Positions 8,939-17,002 of a stretch of 64,000 nt of DNA are shown piece by piece. Every line of letters begins with the position of its first letter. The stretch's first letter is position 1. The position numbers and the translations under genes are program-made. Origin of the DNA: Schlesneria sphaerica (GTDB lineage Bacteria > Planctomycetota > Planctomycetia > Planctomycetales > Planctomycetaceae); NCBI RefSeq assembly GCF_044336245.1, contig NZ_CP172346.1, forward strand, positions 3,968,001-4,032,000. The letters run 5' to 3'. The notes under the pieces are model-generated. The model worked only from the letters and a program-made list of their open reading frames with translations. It did no database searches and was not told the origin of the DNA.

Positions 8939-9472
8939 CAAAACGTTCAGCCTGATGAGTGTCGGAGAAACGATCTCCGTTATGATATCGAAGACCTGTG
9001 TCGACAGATAGAGGAATTCTTTGTGGTGGCCCGCTCATTCGTATTCTTGTCCAAACAGGCGCATTTTCTGTTTCTTCAGCAAATTCTGCTAGCGACCTGA
9101 GGGGTATGTGTAAGTCTCAGGTATATATGGGTTTACGCCGTTTTGCGTTCTGCAATTTGCTTTAAAGTCATATACCATAGATGTTTGTGTGAATTGCTGA
9201 TCGCGGAGATCAGCGAAGCCTTGTCGCTGAGAATGCTTTCGTCAGCCAGCACGGAATGAGACGGGAAGGCGACGGACAGGCGATCAGTTTTTTTGCGTTC
9301 TCCTTGGGAACCGGTCTCACTCACATGACTGGTCCAAGCTGACAAAGAGATTGACGGAGTCGCTGGATTTCGTCCGAACATGACATTTTCGACGTGCTGG
9401 CTGACTCGCTAGACTAACCCTTCGCCGGACGGTGGCGTAACACCCGCAATTTGTTGACGGAATCTCGCTCGC
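8939..9472. other. Intergenic region without recognised gene (534 bp)
   Basis: This AT-richer region separates the divergent Cys-rich protein gene and the deoxyribosyltransferase gene. It should contain promoters for both. An open frame at 9133-9381 on the minus strand has no ribosome-binding site or recognisable product. No repeat or RNA gene was seen. Confidence 0.4.
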
Positions 9473-10105
9473 ATGCAATCACTCTGCGTCTACTGTGCCG
9501 GACCTCTTTTCAACCAATCCGAGCGGACGGAAATGACGGCGATTGCCGATGTGCTGGTGGAAGCGGGGCATTCCGTCTATTTGCCTCATCGAGACGGGAT
9601 GGAATTTCGTCTGGTGCGTGAAGTCTTGATCGAACAAGGCTGGGAAGCCGCCCTGGCAGGGCAGTTCCTGCATGAGGCGATCTTCGCCCTGGATGTCTAC
9701 CAGTTGGTCGTGGCCTGCGATGCCGTTGTCTGGAATCTGAATGGACGTGTTCCTGACGAGGGGGCGGTCTCTGAAGCGGCGATGGCGTGGACGCTCGGTA
9801 AGCCGATGATCGCTTATCAGGATGATGTGCGGTCCATGATCGCAGGCCGCATGAATCCGCTTCTTGTGGGCCTGGTCGACTTCACCTCCGTGCAGCAAAT
9901 TCATGAGATTCCTGCAGCTCTGCACGCCGAATGTCGGCAGTTCCCACCCCGTAAGTTCGATCTGGAACACCTTCCCAAGCGGGTAAGGACGGCCGTGGCA
10001 CGAGGGGCCGAACTCTGGAACGCCCTGCGAAAAGAAAGTGCCTATGGCGAGAATCGGATCATCGCCGAATGTGTGACGACTCTGTTCGCTCCCGGGGCCG
10101 CGTGA
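9473..10105 (+). CDS. Nucleoside 2-deoxyribosyltransferase-family protein
   Basis: The 210-aa protein has the family's signature blocks: an N-terminal CVYCAGPLF strand, then NLNGRVPDEGAVSEAAMAW, matching the conserved D/N-GR..DEG...E.G.A segment that holds the nucleophilic glutamate region, followed by GKP. Known relatives transfer deoxyribose between bases or hydrolyse nucleotides. Length is slightly above the usual 150-170 residues because of a C-terminal extension. No signal peptide is visible, so it is cytosolic. It stands alone between oppositely oriented genes. A nucleotide-salvage or base-hydrolase role is likely; transferase versus hydrolase cannot be separated. Confidence 0.8.
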   Translation: MQSLCVYCAGPLFNQSERTEMTAIADVLVEAGHSVYLPHRDGMEFRLVREVLIEQGWEAALAGQFLHEAIFALDVYQLVVACDAVVWNLNGRVPDEGAVSEAAMAWTLGKPMIAYQDDVRSMIAGRMNPLLVGLVDFTSVQQIHEIPAALHAECRQFPPRKFDLEHLPKRVRTAVARGAELWNALRKESAYGENRIIAECVTTLFAPGAA

Positions 10106-10210
10106 ACACCGGCCGACGACAACTCGAGAAGAGTGGTACCGGTCGCCGCGTGAGCATGTCGCTGCCGATCAGCGGAGCGAATCAATCCCGTATCCGGCTG
10201 ACCGTCGGTG

Positions 10211-11041
10211 TCACTTGATCGTATAGGCAGCGGTGTATTCCGAACCATCGCTGCTGGTGACACCGTTGGCGGTGGACCCTTCGAACATTTCCGGCGACTT
10301 GATAATACTAACGCTGACGGTCCCTTTTTCCCCTTCCTTCAGCACCCCGGCGTGGACTGCGGCGGTGGCCAGGTCACTGCTGGTGGTGTAGGTGCCGGTC
10401 CCGAAGACGCGGCCGTCTGTTTTGCCGACGAGATTGAACTGAAAGGTCTGGTCAATCATCCCGATATACTGCTCAAGATTTCCGGGGTCTTCTGCCGCCT
10501 CGGTCGCACCCGCTGCAGTCGGTTTGGTAGCAGCCGGGGTCACTTCCTTCGTGGTTGCGACCGCTTCCGTACTGACGGGGGTCGACTTACTGGCAAGTTC
10601 CTGAGGTGTCAGGAAGTGGTCGTTGTTCTTGTCGAGCTTCCGGAATTCGGTGAAGCGGGCTCGATCCCATTCGTACAGGCCAATCTGCCCATCGCCGTTT
10701 TTGTCGTACGCCTGAAACTCTTTGGGAAGCGCGGACGTCTTTGATTTGCGTGTCGGGGTGGTGTCCGCGATGAAATAGAGCTCATTGGGTGAAACATCGA
10801 CATCATCACTTTTGTCGAAGCCGACCCAGTGAATCCGAATCTGTCCATCGCGTTTCAGTTCGATCACTTCGACGATGTAGTTCTTCTTGTCCCAGATCCC
10901 GACCAGCCTGGTGCCGACTTTTACTTTGGCGTCGGCGGGGACCTGTTTACCGGCAATGACGTTGGTGGGGATTTCTTCCTTGGCGATGGCCACCCCTGCG
11001 ATCAGGGTGCACAGAACCGCAGATGTCCAGAATCGAAACAT
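10211..11041 (-). CDS. Secreted EF-hand protein
   Basis: The 276-aa product starts after GAGGAACAGGC and carries a signal peptide (MFRFWTSAVLCTLIAGVAIA). A beta-rich domain of about 70 residues with SH3/Tudor-like character follows. Two calcium-binding loops come next, DKNGDGQIGLYE and DKNNDHFLTPQE. A Thr/Ala-rich linker joins them to a C-terminal beta domain. Secreted proteins with paired EF-hands next to SH3-like domains are common in planctomycetes. Calcium binding is well supported by the loop residues; the cellular function is unknown. No operon partner is evident. Confidence 0.75.
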   Translation of the reverse strand: MFRFWTSAVLCTLIAGVAIAKEEIPTNVIAGKQVPADAKVKVGTRLVGIWDKKNYIVEVIELKRDGQIRIHWVGFDKSDDVDVSPNELYFIADTTPTRKSKTSALPKEFQAYDKNGDGQIGLYEWDRARFTEFRKLDKNNDHFLTPQELASKSTPVSTEAVATTKEVTPAATKPTAAGATEAAEDPGNLEQYIGMIDQTFQFNLVGKTDGRVFGTGTYTTSSDLATAAVHAGVLKEGEKGTVSVSIIKSPEMFEGSTANGVTSSDGSEYTAAYTIK

Positions 11042-11646
11042 GCCTGTTCCTCAATCCTCAAAGTCACTTCCCCGGCCGCCAGAAGAATCACCGGAAACCG
11101 GGTCTGAGAACCAGTTGGGGCGCTCTCGCCGTCGGCTTTGTCCCGCTCTTGAGAAGGGGAGAAGTCGACCTGATTCGCTTCTTACGGTGTCGATGCCAGC
11201 AGCTCTACCTCGTCCGGTTCCTGCGGATAATAACAGCAGGGACTGATTCGCTGACAGAGAATTTCTGCCATTGCACCACTTCTATGATACCCCGGCTGTC
11301 AACTGAATTTTGGCTGAAGTCGTTTTGTATCGAAGTGTTATTGCTGCAGATCATGCAGAGAGCAGTCTTTCGGTCGCTTGCGCTTCGGCGATGGGCCTGC
11401 TGCTGCCGCGCCTGCTGTGGCGCATTTGCCGGATGTGCACCTCGAGACGCCGGAAACTCAGACACAGGGGGGATATCGGCATCAACTGCCGCTTGCTGGA
11501 GATCCGATGAGACGAATACTTGTTCCCGCAGCACGGGGCTTTCCTTGAATGGCGATGCCGTCCTTCGCTGTTTCAGGGACGGACGTGCAGAAGTTCCGGC
11601 AGATTGAGAACGTTCGTCGGTTAATCAGTTTAATTGCGGCAATCAA
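11042..11646. other. Divergent intergenic region without recognised gene (605 bp)
   Basis: This lies between the EF-hand gene (minus) and the FtsQ-like gene (plus). Open frames of 109-194 codons here have no ribosome-binding site, no domain-like composition and many Arg/Cys residues typical of shadow frames. A small RNA or long leader cannot be excluded. Confidence 0.35.
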
Positions 11647-12663
11647 ATGGCTCGTGCCAGGAAGACGAACAACGCGCAGGTTAAGCCCGCCTCCGGCAGC
11701 AGGCCCTGGCTTCGGTGGCTGTTTCAGCCTTTGAGATTGCTGCGGGTGGCTCTTCTTGCGGGTGTTGCAGCGGCGTCCCCGTACGTCGTCGAGAAACTCC
11801 CGGATCTGTCCCAGCGTTCGGAGTACCGGATCGCGTTGTCGCAGGTTCAGCTCGTTCCTCCACCCGCAGCACCGGTGCCGTTGAATCTGATTGACCAGGT
11901 TGCCGAGCAGTCCGGACTGCCGGACGAATTGTCTCTGCTGGAGAATTCACTGACGGATGATCTGGCCGCGGCCTTTGGTCGCCACCCGTGGGTCGCCGAA
12001 GTGGTCCAGGTCCGAAAATCGTTCCCCGCATCGGTCACGATCGAGCTGAAGTACCGCCGACCGGTGCTGCTGGCCAATGTCCCCGGTGGCCAAGTCCCGC
12101 TCGATGCCGATGGGATCGTCCTTCCGACGGCCGATTTTTCGCCCACCGATACGATGAACTATCCGATCCTGCGAAGCGTGTCGGCCCTTCCCAGGGTCCG
12201 GGCGGGGATGGTCTGGAGTGATCCTGCGATTCTGGCGGCGGCCCGGCTGGCGGAGACCTTGGCTGATAAGTGGCAGTCGCTCAAGTTCGAGGCGATCTCG
12301 ATCCCACGGGAAGTCGATCCTGCGACGGAACCTCACGACGTCCTTCTGGAACTCGTGGGACAGGGGGGCTCGCACATCGTCTGGGGCCGCCCGCCTGGCA
12401 GCGATCATCCCGGCGAACTGGAAGCATCGCAGAAGATTCGCCGTCTCGAAAAGTATCTGGCGGAATTCGGCGACTATGCGCAGCCGAATGGACCCTACGA
12501 GATTGATATTCGACATTGGCAGGAAATTTCCCGTCGCCGACTGAGTACTGAACAGGTGCAGGTCAAACCGGCCAAGCCCGCCCGGTCGGAAATCAAGCCG
12601 CGCAGTGAACCCGCCCCCCGACTGCGTGAAGCGGGGATTCCGGAACCGGTAAGGATTCGCTGA
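11647..12663 (+). CDS. FtsQ/DivIB-like membrane protein with POTRA-type domain
   Basis: The 338-aa protein has a basic cytosolic N-terminus, one transmembrane helix (about residues 27-48) and a long exported part. Residues about 80-165 read like an FtsQ POTRA plus beta region: FGRHPWVAEVVQVRKSFP, then I-E-L-K-Y-R-R-P-V, then PLDADGIVLP. These are the hpWV..v.V.r..P..l.I...er.PvA...g...lD.dG blocks of FtsQ/DivIB. The C-terminus is rich in Pro, Lys and Arg. FtsQ normally bridges FtsA/FtsZ-dependent divisome parts, yet planctomycetes are known to lack FtsZ. No other division gene lies nearby. The ribosome-binding site is weak. Confidence 0.65.
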   Translation: MARARKTNNAQVKPASGSRPWLRWLFQPLRLLRVALLAGVAAASPYVVEKLPDLSQRSEYRIALSQVQLVPPPAAPVPLNLIDQVAEQSGLPDELSLLENSLTDDLAAAFGRHPWVAEVVQVRKSFPASVTIELKYRRPVLLANVPGGQVPLDADGIVLPTADFSPTDTMNYPILRSVSALPRVRAGMVWSDPAILAAARLAETLADKWQSLKFEAISIPREVDPATEPHDVLLELVGQGGSHIVWGRPPGSDHPGELEASQKIRRLEKYLAEFGDYAQPNGPYEIDIRHWQEISRRRLSTEQVQVKPAKPARSEIKPRSEPAPRLREAGIPEPVRIR

Positions 12664-12725
12664 CCGCTGAAGCGATTGGGGGCGAGCCGCGATCGGATGT
12701 CTGGCGGTTCGGGTTGCGAAGCAGG

Positions 12726-12941
12726 TCATTCGCAGTTGCGCTTTTGCTGGACCGCGTGAGAAATCTCTTGCGCGGCCCCCGCCACGGCTCCGACGATGGC
12801 TCCGACGATGGCTCCCACGCTGCCGAGCAGGACCATGAGGAACGCACCTTCGTGGAGGCTGCCAATGAGCATGAATCCCAGTCCCGCGCCGGCAGCGGCA
12901 ATCAGTAGCGAACTCACGATGACTGTCGTCAGAGTTTGCAT
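12726..12941 (-). CDS. Small glycine-zipper membrane protein
   Basis: The 71-aa product has AAGGATC upstream of its ATG. It contains two hydrophobic segments: an N-terminal one with AAAGAGLGFMLIG, and a Gly/Ala-rich one with repeated GAIVGAIVGAVAG spacing typical of glycine zippers. No catalytic residue is seen. It is transcribed in the same direction as the ferredoxin gene upstream, with about 54 bp between them, so co-expression is possible. A membrane-packing or stress role is a guess. Confidence 0.6.
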   Translation of the reverse strand: MQTLTTVIVSSLLIAAAGAGLGFMLIGSLHEGAFLMVLLGSVGAIVGAIVGAVAGAAQEISHAVQQKRNCE

Positions 12942-12995
12942 GTGATGATCCTTTCGAAAGTGGAACTCGCTCCGTTCTTCCGTCGTGTCAGGTGA

Positions 12996-13298
12996 TCATG
13001 ACGGATGTGGAACGGACGGGGACGAATGTGCCTGATGCAGACTGGCAGCCGTGATGCCCGGGCAACACTGGCTCATCTGGCGATTCAGGCTCAGGTCATT
13101 CCGGAACTCGGGTGGCAGGCGATCGTCGTAATAGATTGCCTGCTGCGGGCATTCCGGTGCACACAGGCCACAATCGATGCACTTATCGGGGTGGATGTAG
13201 AGCATGAACTCACCTTCGTGAAAGCAGTCTGCAGGACAGACCGCAACGCAGTCCTTTGCTTTGCAGCCATGGCAAAGCTGGGTAACGACCATTGGCAT
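12996..13298 (-). CDS. fdxA: Seven-iron (3Fe-4S/4Fe-4S) ferredoxin
   Basis: The start at 13298 follows AAGGATCG; an in-frame ATG at 13340 has no such signal. The 100-aa protein keeps the cysteine order of Azotobacter-type ferredoxin I with a one-residue offset. C9, C17 and C50 are placed for a [3Fe-4S] cluster. C21, C40, C43 and C46 are placed for a [4Fe-4S] cluster. C12 and C25 match its extra cysteines. It acts as a soluble low-potential electron carrier. An upstream 17-bp palindrome shared with the neighbouring regulator operon suggests common control. Confidence 0.9.
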   Translation of the reverse strand: MPMVVTQLCHGCKAKDCVAVCPADCFHEGEFMLYIHPDKCIDCGLCAPECPQQAIYYDDRLPPEFRNDLSLNRQMSQCCPGITAASLHQAHSSPSVPHPS

Positions 13299-13429
13299 AT
13301 TTTCGATCCTTGATATTCTCGCACTCAATTCAGACGACAAACGTCACGACGCTTCCGTGCGTGGCGGGACGACCTGTTTCTCCAGACGCATTCGATGCCT
13401 GCGGTGTCGTTGCAGTTCCCGCTTTTGTC

Positions 13430-13558
13430 TCACACTCGCTGAGGTTTCTTGGAGAACGAATTCGACCCCAGCGACGATCCCTCGCGCCATCGGCCTTGGC
13501 CGAAACGAGGGTCGGTCACGGCGACCCCGGCATCTCGGGGGAGGTTCCTGGTTTCCAT
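13430..13558 (-). CDS. Possible 42-aa small protein downstream of operator
   Basis: An ATG at 13558 follows AGGAG at 9-base spacing, directly behind the 17-bp palindrome at 13575-13591. The predicted 42-residue product is polar (METRNLPRDAG start, lysine/arginine-rich end) and matches nothing recognised. The support is only the placement of operator, ribosome-binding site and start. It could be a leader peptide or a chance frame on the ferredoxin transcript. Confidence 0.25.
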   Translation of the reverse strand: METRNLPRDAGVAVTDPRFGQGRWREGSSLGSNSFSKKPQRV

Positions 13559-13574
13559 CTGTGGTGCTCCTGAA

Positions 13575-13591
13575 CTTTGCAGTGCAAAGTG
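13575..13591. promoter_or_regulatory. 17-bp palindromic operator, copy 1
   Basis: ACTTTGCAGTGCAAAGT is a perfect palindrome around one central base. It matches 15 of 17 bases with the site at 14637-14653 in the promoter of the membrane protein/regulator operon. It lies 23 bp beyond the regulator's stop codon and about 280 bp upstream of the ferredoxin start on the same strand. The winged-helix protein encoded beside it is the obvious candidate ligand. Confidence 0.65.
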
Positions 13592-13613
13592 GAGGGGCAA
13601 AAAAATAACCGTT

Positions 13614-14003
13614 TCACGAGAAGCCAAGGCGTGAGGCGGTTGCTGCGTGTTTTTTCGCTGCTTCCGAAGCATCGGCCACCACACGCTGCAGCGCCTCGAT
13701 ATATTCGAGGAAGCGTTTGCGGCCCAGCGGAGACAACTGGCAAAGTGTCGTAGCGCGTCCGGGTCCCGTTTGTTTCTGCTGGATGATCAGGCCTTCTTCC
13801 TGCAGCACATCGAGATGGCGACTCAGGTTTCCATCCGTAAGTTCACACAGTTGCTTCAGGTCGACGAACGTCAGACCTTCACGATGAGTCAGCAGCGAAG
13901 TCATGATCCCCAACCTCGCCTTTTCATGCATCGAACGCTCGAGCCCTTCATAAGCGAAGCGGCCCGTCTGAGGTTCATTCGATTTGGGACTACGCTTCGG
14001 CAT
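13614..14003 (-). CDS. Winged-helix transcriptional regulator (HTH_34/MarR-PadR-like)
   Basis: The start at 14003 (MPKRSPKS) has GGAG upstream and lies inside the end of the preceding gene, overlapping it by 14 bp. The 129-aa protein is essentially one winged helix: a helix pair with MTSLLTHREGLTFVDLKQLCEL, a recognition helix DGNLSRHLDVLQEEGLI, then a GPGRATTLCQLSPLGR wing. A C-terminal helix is a likely dimer interface. The layout fits the PF13601-type family whose genes sit beside small membrane-protein genes. It probably represses its own operon through the palindrome at 14637-14653 and the ferredoxin side through 13575-13591. Confidence 0.8.
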   Translation of the reverse strand: MPKRSPKSNEPQTGRFAYEGLERSMHEKARLGIMTSLLTHREGLTFVDLKQLCELTDGNLSRHLDVLQEEGLIIQQKQTGPGRATTLCQLSPLGRKRFLEYIEALQRVVADASEAAKKHAATASRLGFS

Positions 14004-14604
14004 GTCGTCGTGACTCCGAAAAATAAAGCACACAGGCCATCAGCAGTTGCCCGCCGCCGAAGGTGGCTCCCATCTGCCAGGGACTCAATGGAGCAGCGTC
14101 GCTGCCGGACATCAGTGCCATCATTCCGGCACCCAGATAATAGCAGGCCACCCAGATCACGGACGATGTGACGAAGGGGATTGAGGCAAAAATACCGAGC
14201 GCGAAGAGGATCGCCCAGATTCCTGGTAACAGCGGAATGCTTTCCGGATGAAACTGAGAGATCCCCCAAGTCATGATGCCGCCACCCAGCAGGCTGGGAA
14301 AGAATTGCTGAAGTGCCTGACACGTCAGCCGACGTTCTATCCGGGATTCGCTCCGCAGGTAGCTGAGGCCCACTTCCAGCAACATCAGCGACAGGCTGGC
14401 AACAGCGATGGAAGACCACAACTGAATGTAAGCATCAGGATGCTGTTCAGGGACGGGGACCAGCCACGGCTGCACTGCTGCGGCGATCAATCCCAGCAGG
14501 CCCGTCGCAGCGACCGTGGTGGGACGATAACCGCGGAAACGTTCCGTCCGAACAATCTGTGTCCAGATCAGATCGATCTGTGCGGCCGCTTCGCGATATT
14601 CCAT
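13990..14604 (-). CDS. Integral membrane protein of a regulator-linked pair
   Basis: The 204-aa product starts at an ATG behind GAGAGGCGGG (14604) rather than at the upstream in-frame codon at 14619. After an amphipathic N-terminus (MEYREAAAQIDLIWTQIVRTERF) it has about five or six hydrophobic segments and a polar C-terminus. It has no recognised enzymatic motif. It is the first gene of a two-gene operon with the winged-helix regulator, which it overlaps by 14 bp. Its promoter carries the 17-bp palindrome. Similar membrane protein/PF13601 regulator pairs occur in other bacteria; the function is unknown. Confidence 0.7.
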   Translation of the reverse strand: MEYREAAAQIDLIWTQIVRTERFRGYRPTTVAATGLLGLIAAAVQPWLVPVPEQHPDAYIQLWSSIAVASLSLMLLEVGLSYLRSESRIERRLTCQALQQFFPSLLGGGIMTWGISQFHPESIPLLPGIWAILFALGIFASIPFVTSSVIWVACYYLGAGMMALMSGSDAAPLSPWQMGATFGGGQLLMACVLYFSESRRHAEA

Positions 14605-14636
14605 TTTCCCGCCTCTCACCTGCTGAACGGTCCTTC

Positions 14637-14679
14637 ACTTTGCAAGGCAAAGTATCGTGTCGGGAAGCGCGTTCGTCAA
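14637..14679 (-). promoter_or_regulatory. Promoter with overlapping 17-bp operator (copy 2)
   Basis: On the minus strand, TTGACG (14674-14679) is followed after 17 bases by GATACT (14651-14656), a good sigma-70-like pair. The palindrome ACTTTGCAAGGCAAAGT (14637-14653; arms of 7 with a 3-base centre) starts inside the -10 box and covers the expected start site. It ends 32 bp before the membrane-protein ATG. A bound dimer would block initiation, as expected for autorepression. Confidence 0.7.
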
Positions 14680-15094
14680 GATCGGGATGGCAACCGGTCG
14701 CATTGCTGCTCGCCGAAGAAGGAGGAACTTACGATCCCCGGAGCTCACTCTTGCCCGGTCCGCCTGCCTGCACTTGCCAGGCCGTTGATCGCTCAGCGCA
14801 GCGCTGGTTTCCTTGTGCGAGCCTTGTCGCGTCCCCGTCTCGGAGGCTCGTACGCAATCTCCTAAAAGCTTGTCTTACGAAGAATTCGTAGTTTCTTCAT
14901 CGATTCTTTGCAGTCGGAAATTACATCTCTCTTCACGGTAGTCAGCCTTCATCGCGTGTTATTCGGAAAGCTTTTGTTACTGACCACCGCAGCTACGAAT
15001 TGATTATTCCCGACCTGGAACGACAGCCTGGCCCCTTTGTCTTTGTTGGCCGAGGTGGGGTCGTTCCGCCCGATTTCGCAGAGGATTGAAAGTC

Positions 15095-16210
15095 ATGTTT
15101 CTTAAGGTTCGTCGTGGGGGTTTTACGCTGATTGAGTTACTGGTGGTGATTGCCATCATCGCGGTTCTGGTTGCTCTCTTGCTTCCCGCGGTGCAGCAGG
15201 CCCGCGAAGCGGCTCGACGAGTCCAGTGCCGTAATTCACTGAAGCAGATCGGACTGGCTCTTCATAACTATCATGATGCGTTCAATCGTTTTCCTTATGG
15301 CCGTGGTGGGACGGGGCATCCCGATGGGGGGACCAGTGATCCCCTGACAAACAACTACACTCGAGCGAGTGGTTTCATCCTGTTGTTGCCCTACCTCGAT
15401 CAGGGACCTTTGTGGAACACGATTTCGTCAGTGCAGACATTTGGTGGCATGACGTTCCAGCCAGCAGGACCACGGCCGCGAGGAGTGACGACGGCGACTC
15501 CCGCATTCGACTATCCCCCGTTCATGGCGACAATCCCGACATTAATGTGTCCGAGTGCCGAAGTGATTACGACCAATAAGTATGGTGGTCAGACGAACTA
15601 TGCGTTCTGCTGGGGTGACAACACGCGGCGGATTACCGGGTCGGAAAGTGTCAGTACGCGACAGGCAGTCCGTCGAGAAATGCGTGGGATGTTCGGATTG
15701 CAGTCCTCTCGTAACATGCGCGATCTCACGGATGGTTCGAGTAATACGATTGCCATGGCCGAGATCGCAACATCGAACGATGGAAACTCGATTCGCGGGG
15801 GTGTCGCCAACTCGCGCGGGACAGGGCCCGCCTACGACAGCCCGATCCTCTGCCAGTTGGAAGGAAATCGCGCCACGGGCAAATTGACTCCGGGGACCAA
15901 CCGCAACCTCCGAGGAAACGGCTGGGCTAACGGGATCACTGCCTACACCGGCGTCAGCACGGTACTGCCACCCAACTCGCCCCACTGTCTGCAGAGCAGT
16001 AATGATCATTCGGACGGCCAGGCTCCGGCCAGCAGTATGCATGTCGGCGGCGTTTCTGTCCTGATGGCAGATGGGTCGGCTCGTTTCATCAGTGAGAATA
16101 TCGATGTCGGTAATCAATCCGTGCCGGACGTACGGACTGGACCCAGTCCGTACGGCGTCTGGGGAGCACTGGGATCGATCATCGGCGGAGAGGCCGTCGG
16201 CGAATTCTGA
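15095..16210 (+). CDS. DUF1559-type pseudopilin (SBP_bac_10)
   Basis: The ATG at 15095 is preferred because GAGG lies 10 bases upstream; an in-frame TTG at 15086 is too close to it. The 371-aa product has a type IV pilin-like N-terminus (RRGGFTLIELLVVIAIIAV). It continues with the planctomycete hallmark QQAREAARRVQCRNSLKQI and NYHDAF..FP, and ends with the H-x(n)-DG block (MADGSARFISENI). The prepilin peptidase site would be after the GG. Dozens of such genes occur per planctomycete genome and probably form envelope or secretion-linked fibres. A lipoprotein gene of the usual partner type follows. Confidence 0.93.
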   Translation: MFLKVRRGGFTLIELLVVIAIIAVLVALLLPAVQQAREAARRVQCRNSLKQIGLALHNYHDAFNRFPYGRGGTGHPDGGTSDPLTNNYTRASGFILLLPYLDQGPLWNTISSVQTFGGMTFQPAGPRPRGVTTATPAFDYPPFMATIPTLMCPSAEVITTNKYGGQTNYAFCWGDNTRRITGSESVSTRQAVRREMRGMFGLQSSRNMRDLTDGSSNTIAMAEIATSNDGNSIRGGVANSRGTGPAYDSPILCQLEGNRATGKLTPGTNRNLRGNGWANGITAYTGVSTVLPPNSPHCLQSSNDHSDGQAPASSMHVGGVSVLMADGSARFISENIDVGNQSVPDVRTGPSPYGVWGALGSIIGGEAVGEF

Positions 16211-16237
16211 CAGGTGACGTGCGGAAAAACAGGACCC

Positions 16238-16271
16238 GGGCCGTGGCGTTCCCATGGGATGCCAACGGCCC
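16238..16271 (+). terminator. Hairpin downstream of pseudopilin
   Basis: GGGCCGT (16238-16244) pairs with ACGGCCC (16265-16271), and the interior pairs further through GGC/GCC and TCCC/GGGA around a short loop with small bulges. It lies 27 bp after the stop. No clear T-run follows, so termination would rely on stem strength or Rho. No gene was found in the remaining 16272-16535. Confidence 0.55.
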
Positions 16272-16535
16272 GATGATCACAACAAAAGAACCTTCTGTTC
16301 CCTCGTTCGCCACCGAACCGTGTGTCTGAGCTTCAACCCCGGGCGAACCAATTGTGTATTTCCGGGTTTCTCACCACGCCCGCTGGTATCGCGCCACCCG
16401 GTGTCCAGTCTGGTCAGCGATCTGACAGGGGGTTGTGACGATGAGACGACCGGAACAGTGAATTCGTTTTAATAAAGGAAGTAGAGACAAGTGATCCTGA
16501 GACTATGGAATCCATCGCAATCGAGGGTCATAACG

Positions 16536-16988
16536 ATGAAGAGAATCGTCTCCCTGGTGTGCTGGGGAGTACTGCTGCTGACCGGTTGCAGTGGTTCACG
16601 TGACGGTCGGCCCCGACCGGTTCCTGTGACAGGCTATGTGCTGGTTGACGGTGAACCCCTCGAAGGGACGAGGGTTGTTTTCTCTCCGGACGACCACCAG
16701 TATGCCGCAGCAGGGGTGACCGATGCGGAGGGGCGGTTTCAATTGCAGACCTTCGCTGCCAACGATGGAGCTGTTCCCGGCAGCTACAAGATAATCGCGT
16801 CCAACTTTATCGTGATCGAACATCCCAACGGGTCTGTGACTGAGACTCACTATCTTCCCGCCATGTACCGAGATCCGGCGAAGAGCGGCTTGACTGCCAC
16901 CGTGGAAGATCGAGGTCCTAATGAGCTTACCCTGGAATTGACCATTCCCGCTTCCGGGATTGAACAACCAAAACTTCCTGCAAACTGA
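16536..16988 (+). CDS. Lipoprotein with carboxypeptidase-regulatory-like domain
   Basis: The start at 16536 is chosen because it has GAGGG at 8-base spacing and places the lipobox LLTGC at residues 14-18, giving a normal lipoprotein signal. A GTG at 16491 is an alternative. The mature part has a Ser/Arg/Pro-rich spacer followed by a beta-sandwich of the carboxypeptidase regulatory-like type (PVTGYVLVDGEPLEGTRVVF, then AAGVTDAEGRFQL and PGSYKI). This is the standard small lipoprotein found next to DUF1559 pseudopilins in planctomycetes. It probably sits in the envelope and assists the pseudopilin system. A metallophosphoesterase gene follows after 14 bp. Confidence 0.85.
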   Translation: MKRIVSLVCWGVLLLTGCSGSRDGRPRPVPVTGYVLVDGEPLEGTRVVFSPDDHQYAAAGVTDAEGRFQLQTFAANDGAVPGSYKIIASNFIVIEHPNGSVTETHYLPAMYRDPAKSGLTATVEDRGPNELTLELTIPASGIEQPKLPAN

Positions 16989-17002
16989 ACTGGGCTATCC
17001 TT

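Noticed and set aside
9133..9381. 82-codon open frame on the minus strand
   Set aside because: No ribosome-binding site, no recognisable family and atypical composition.
11023..11607. 194-codon open frame on the plus strand overlapping the EF-hand gene start
   Set aside because: Very rich in Arg and Cys, no start signal, reads as a shadow frame.
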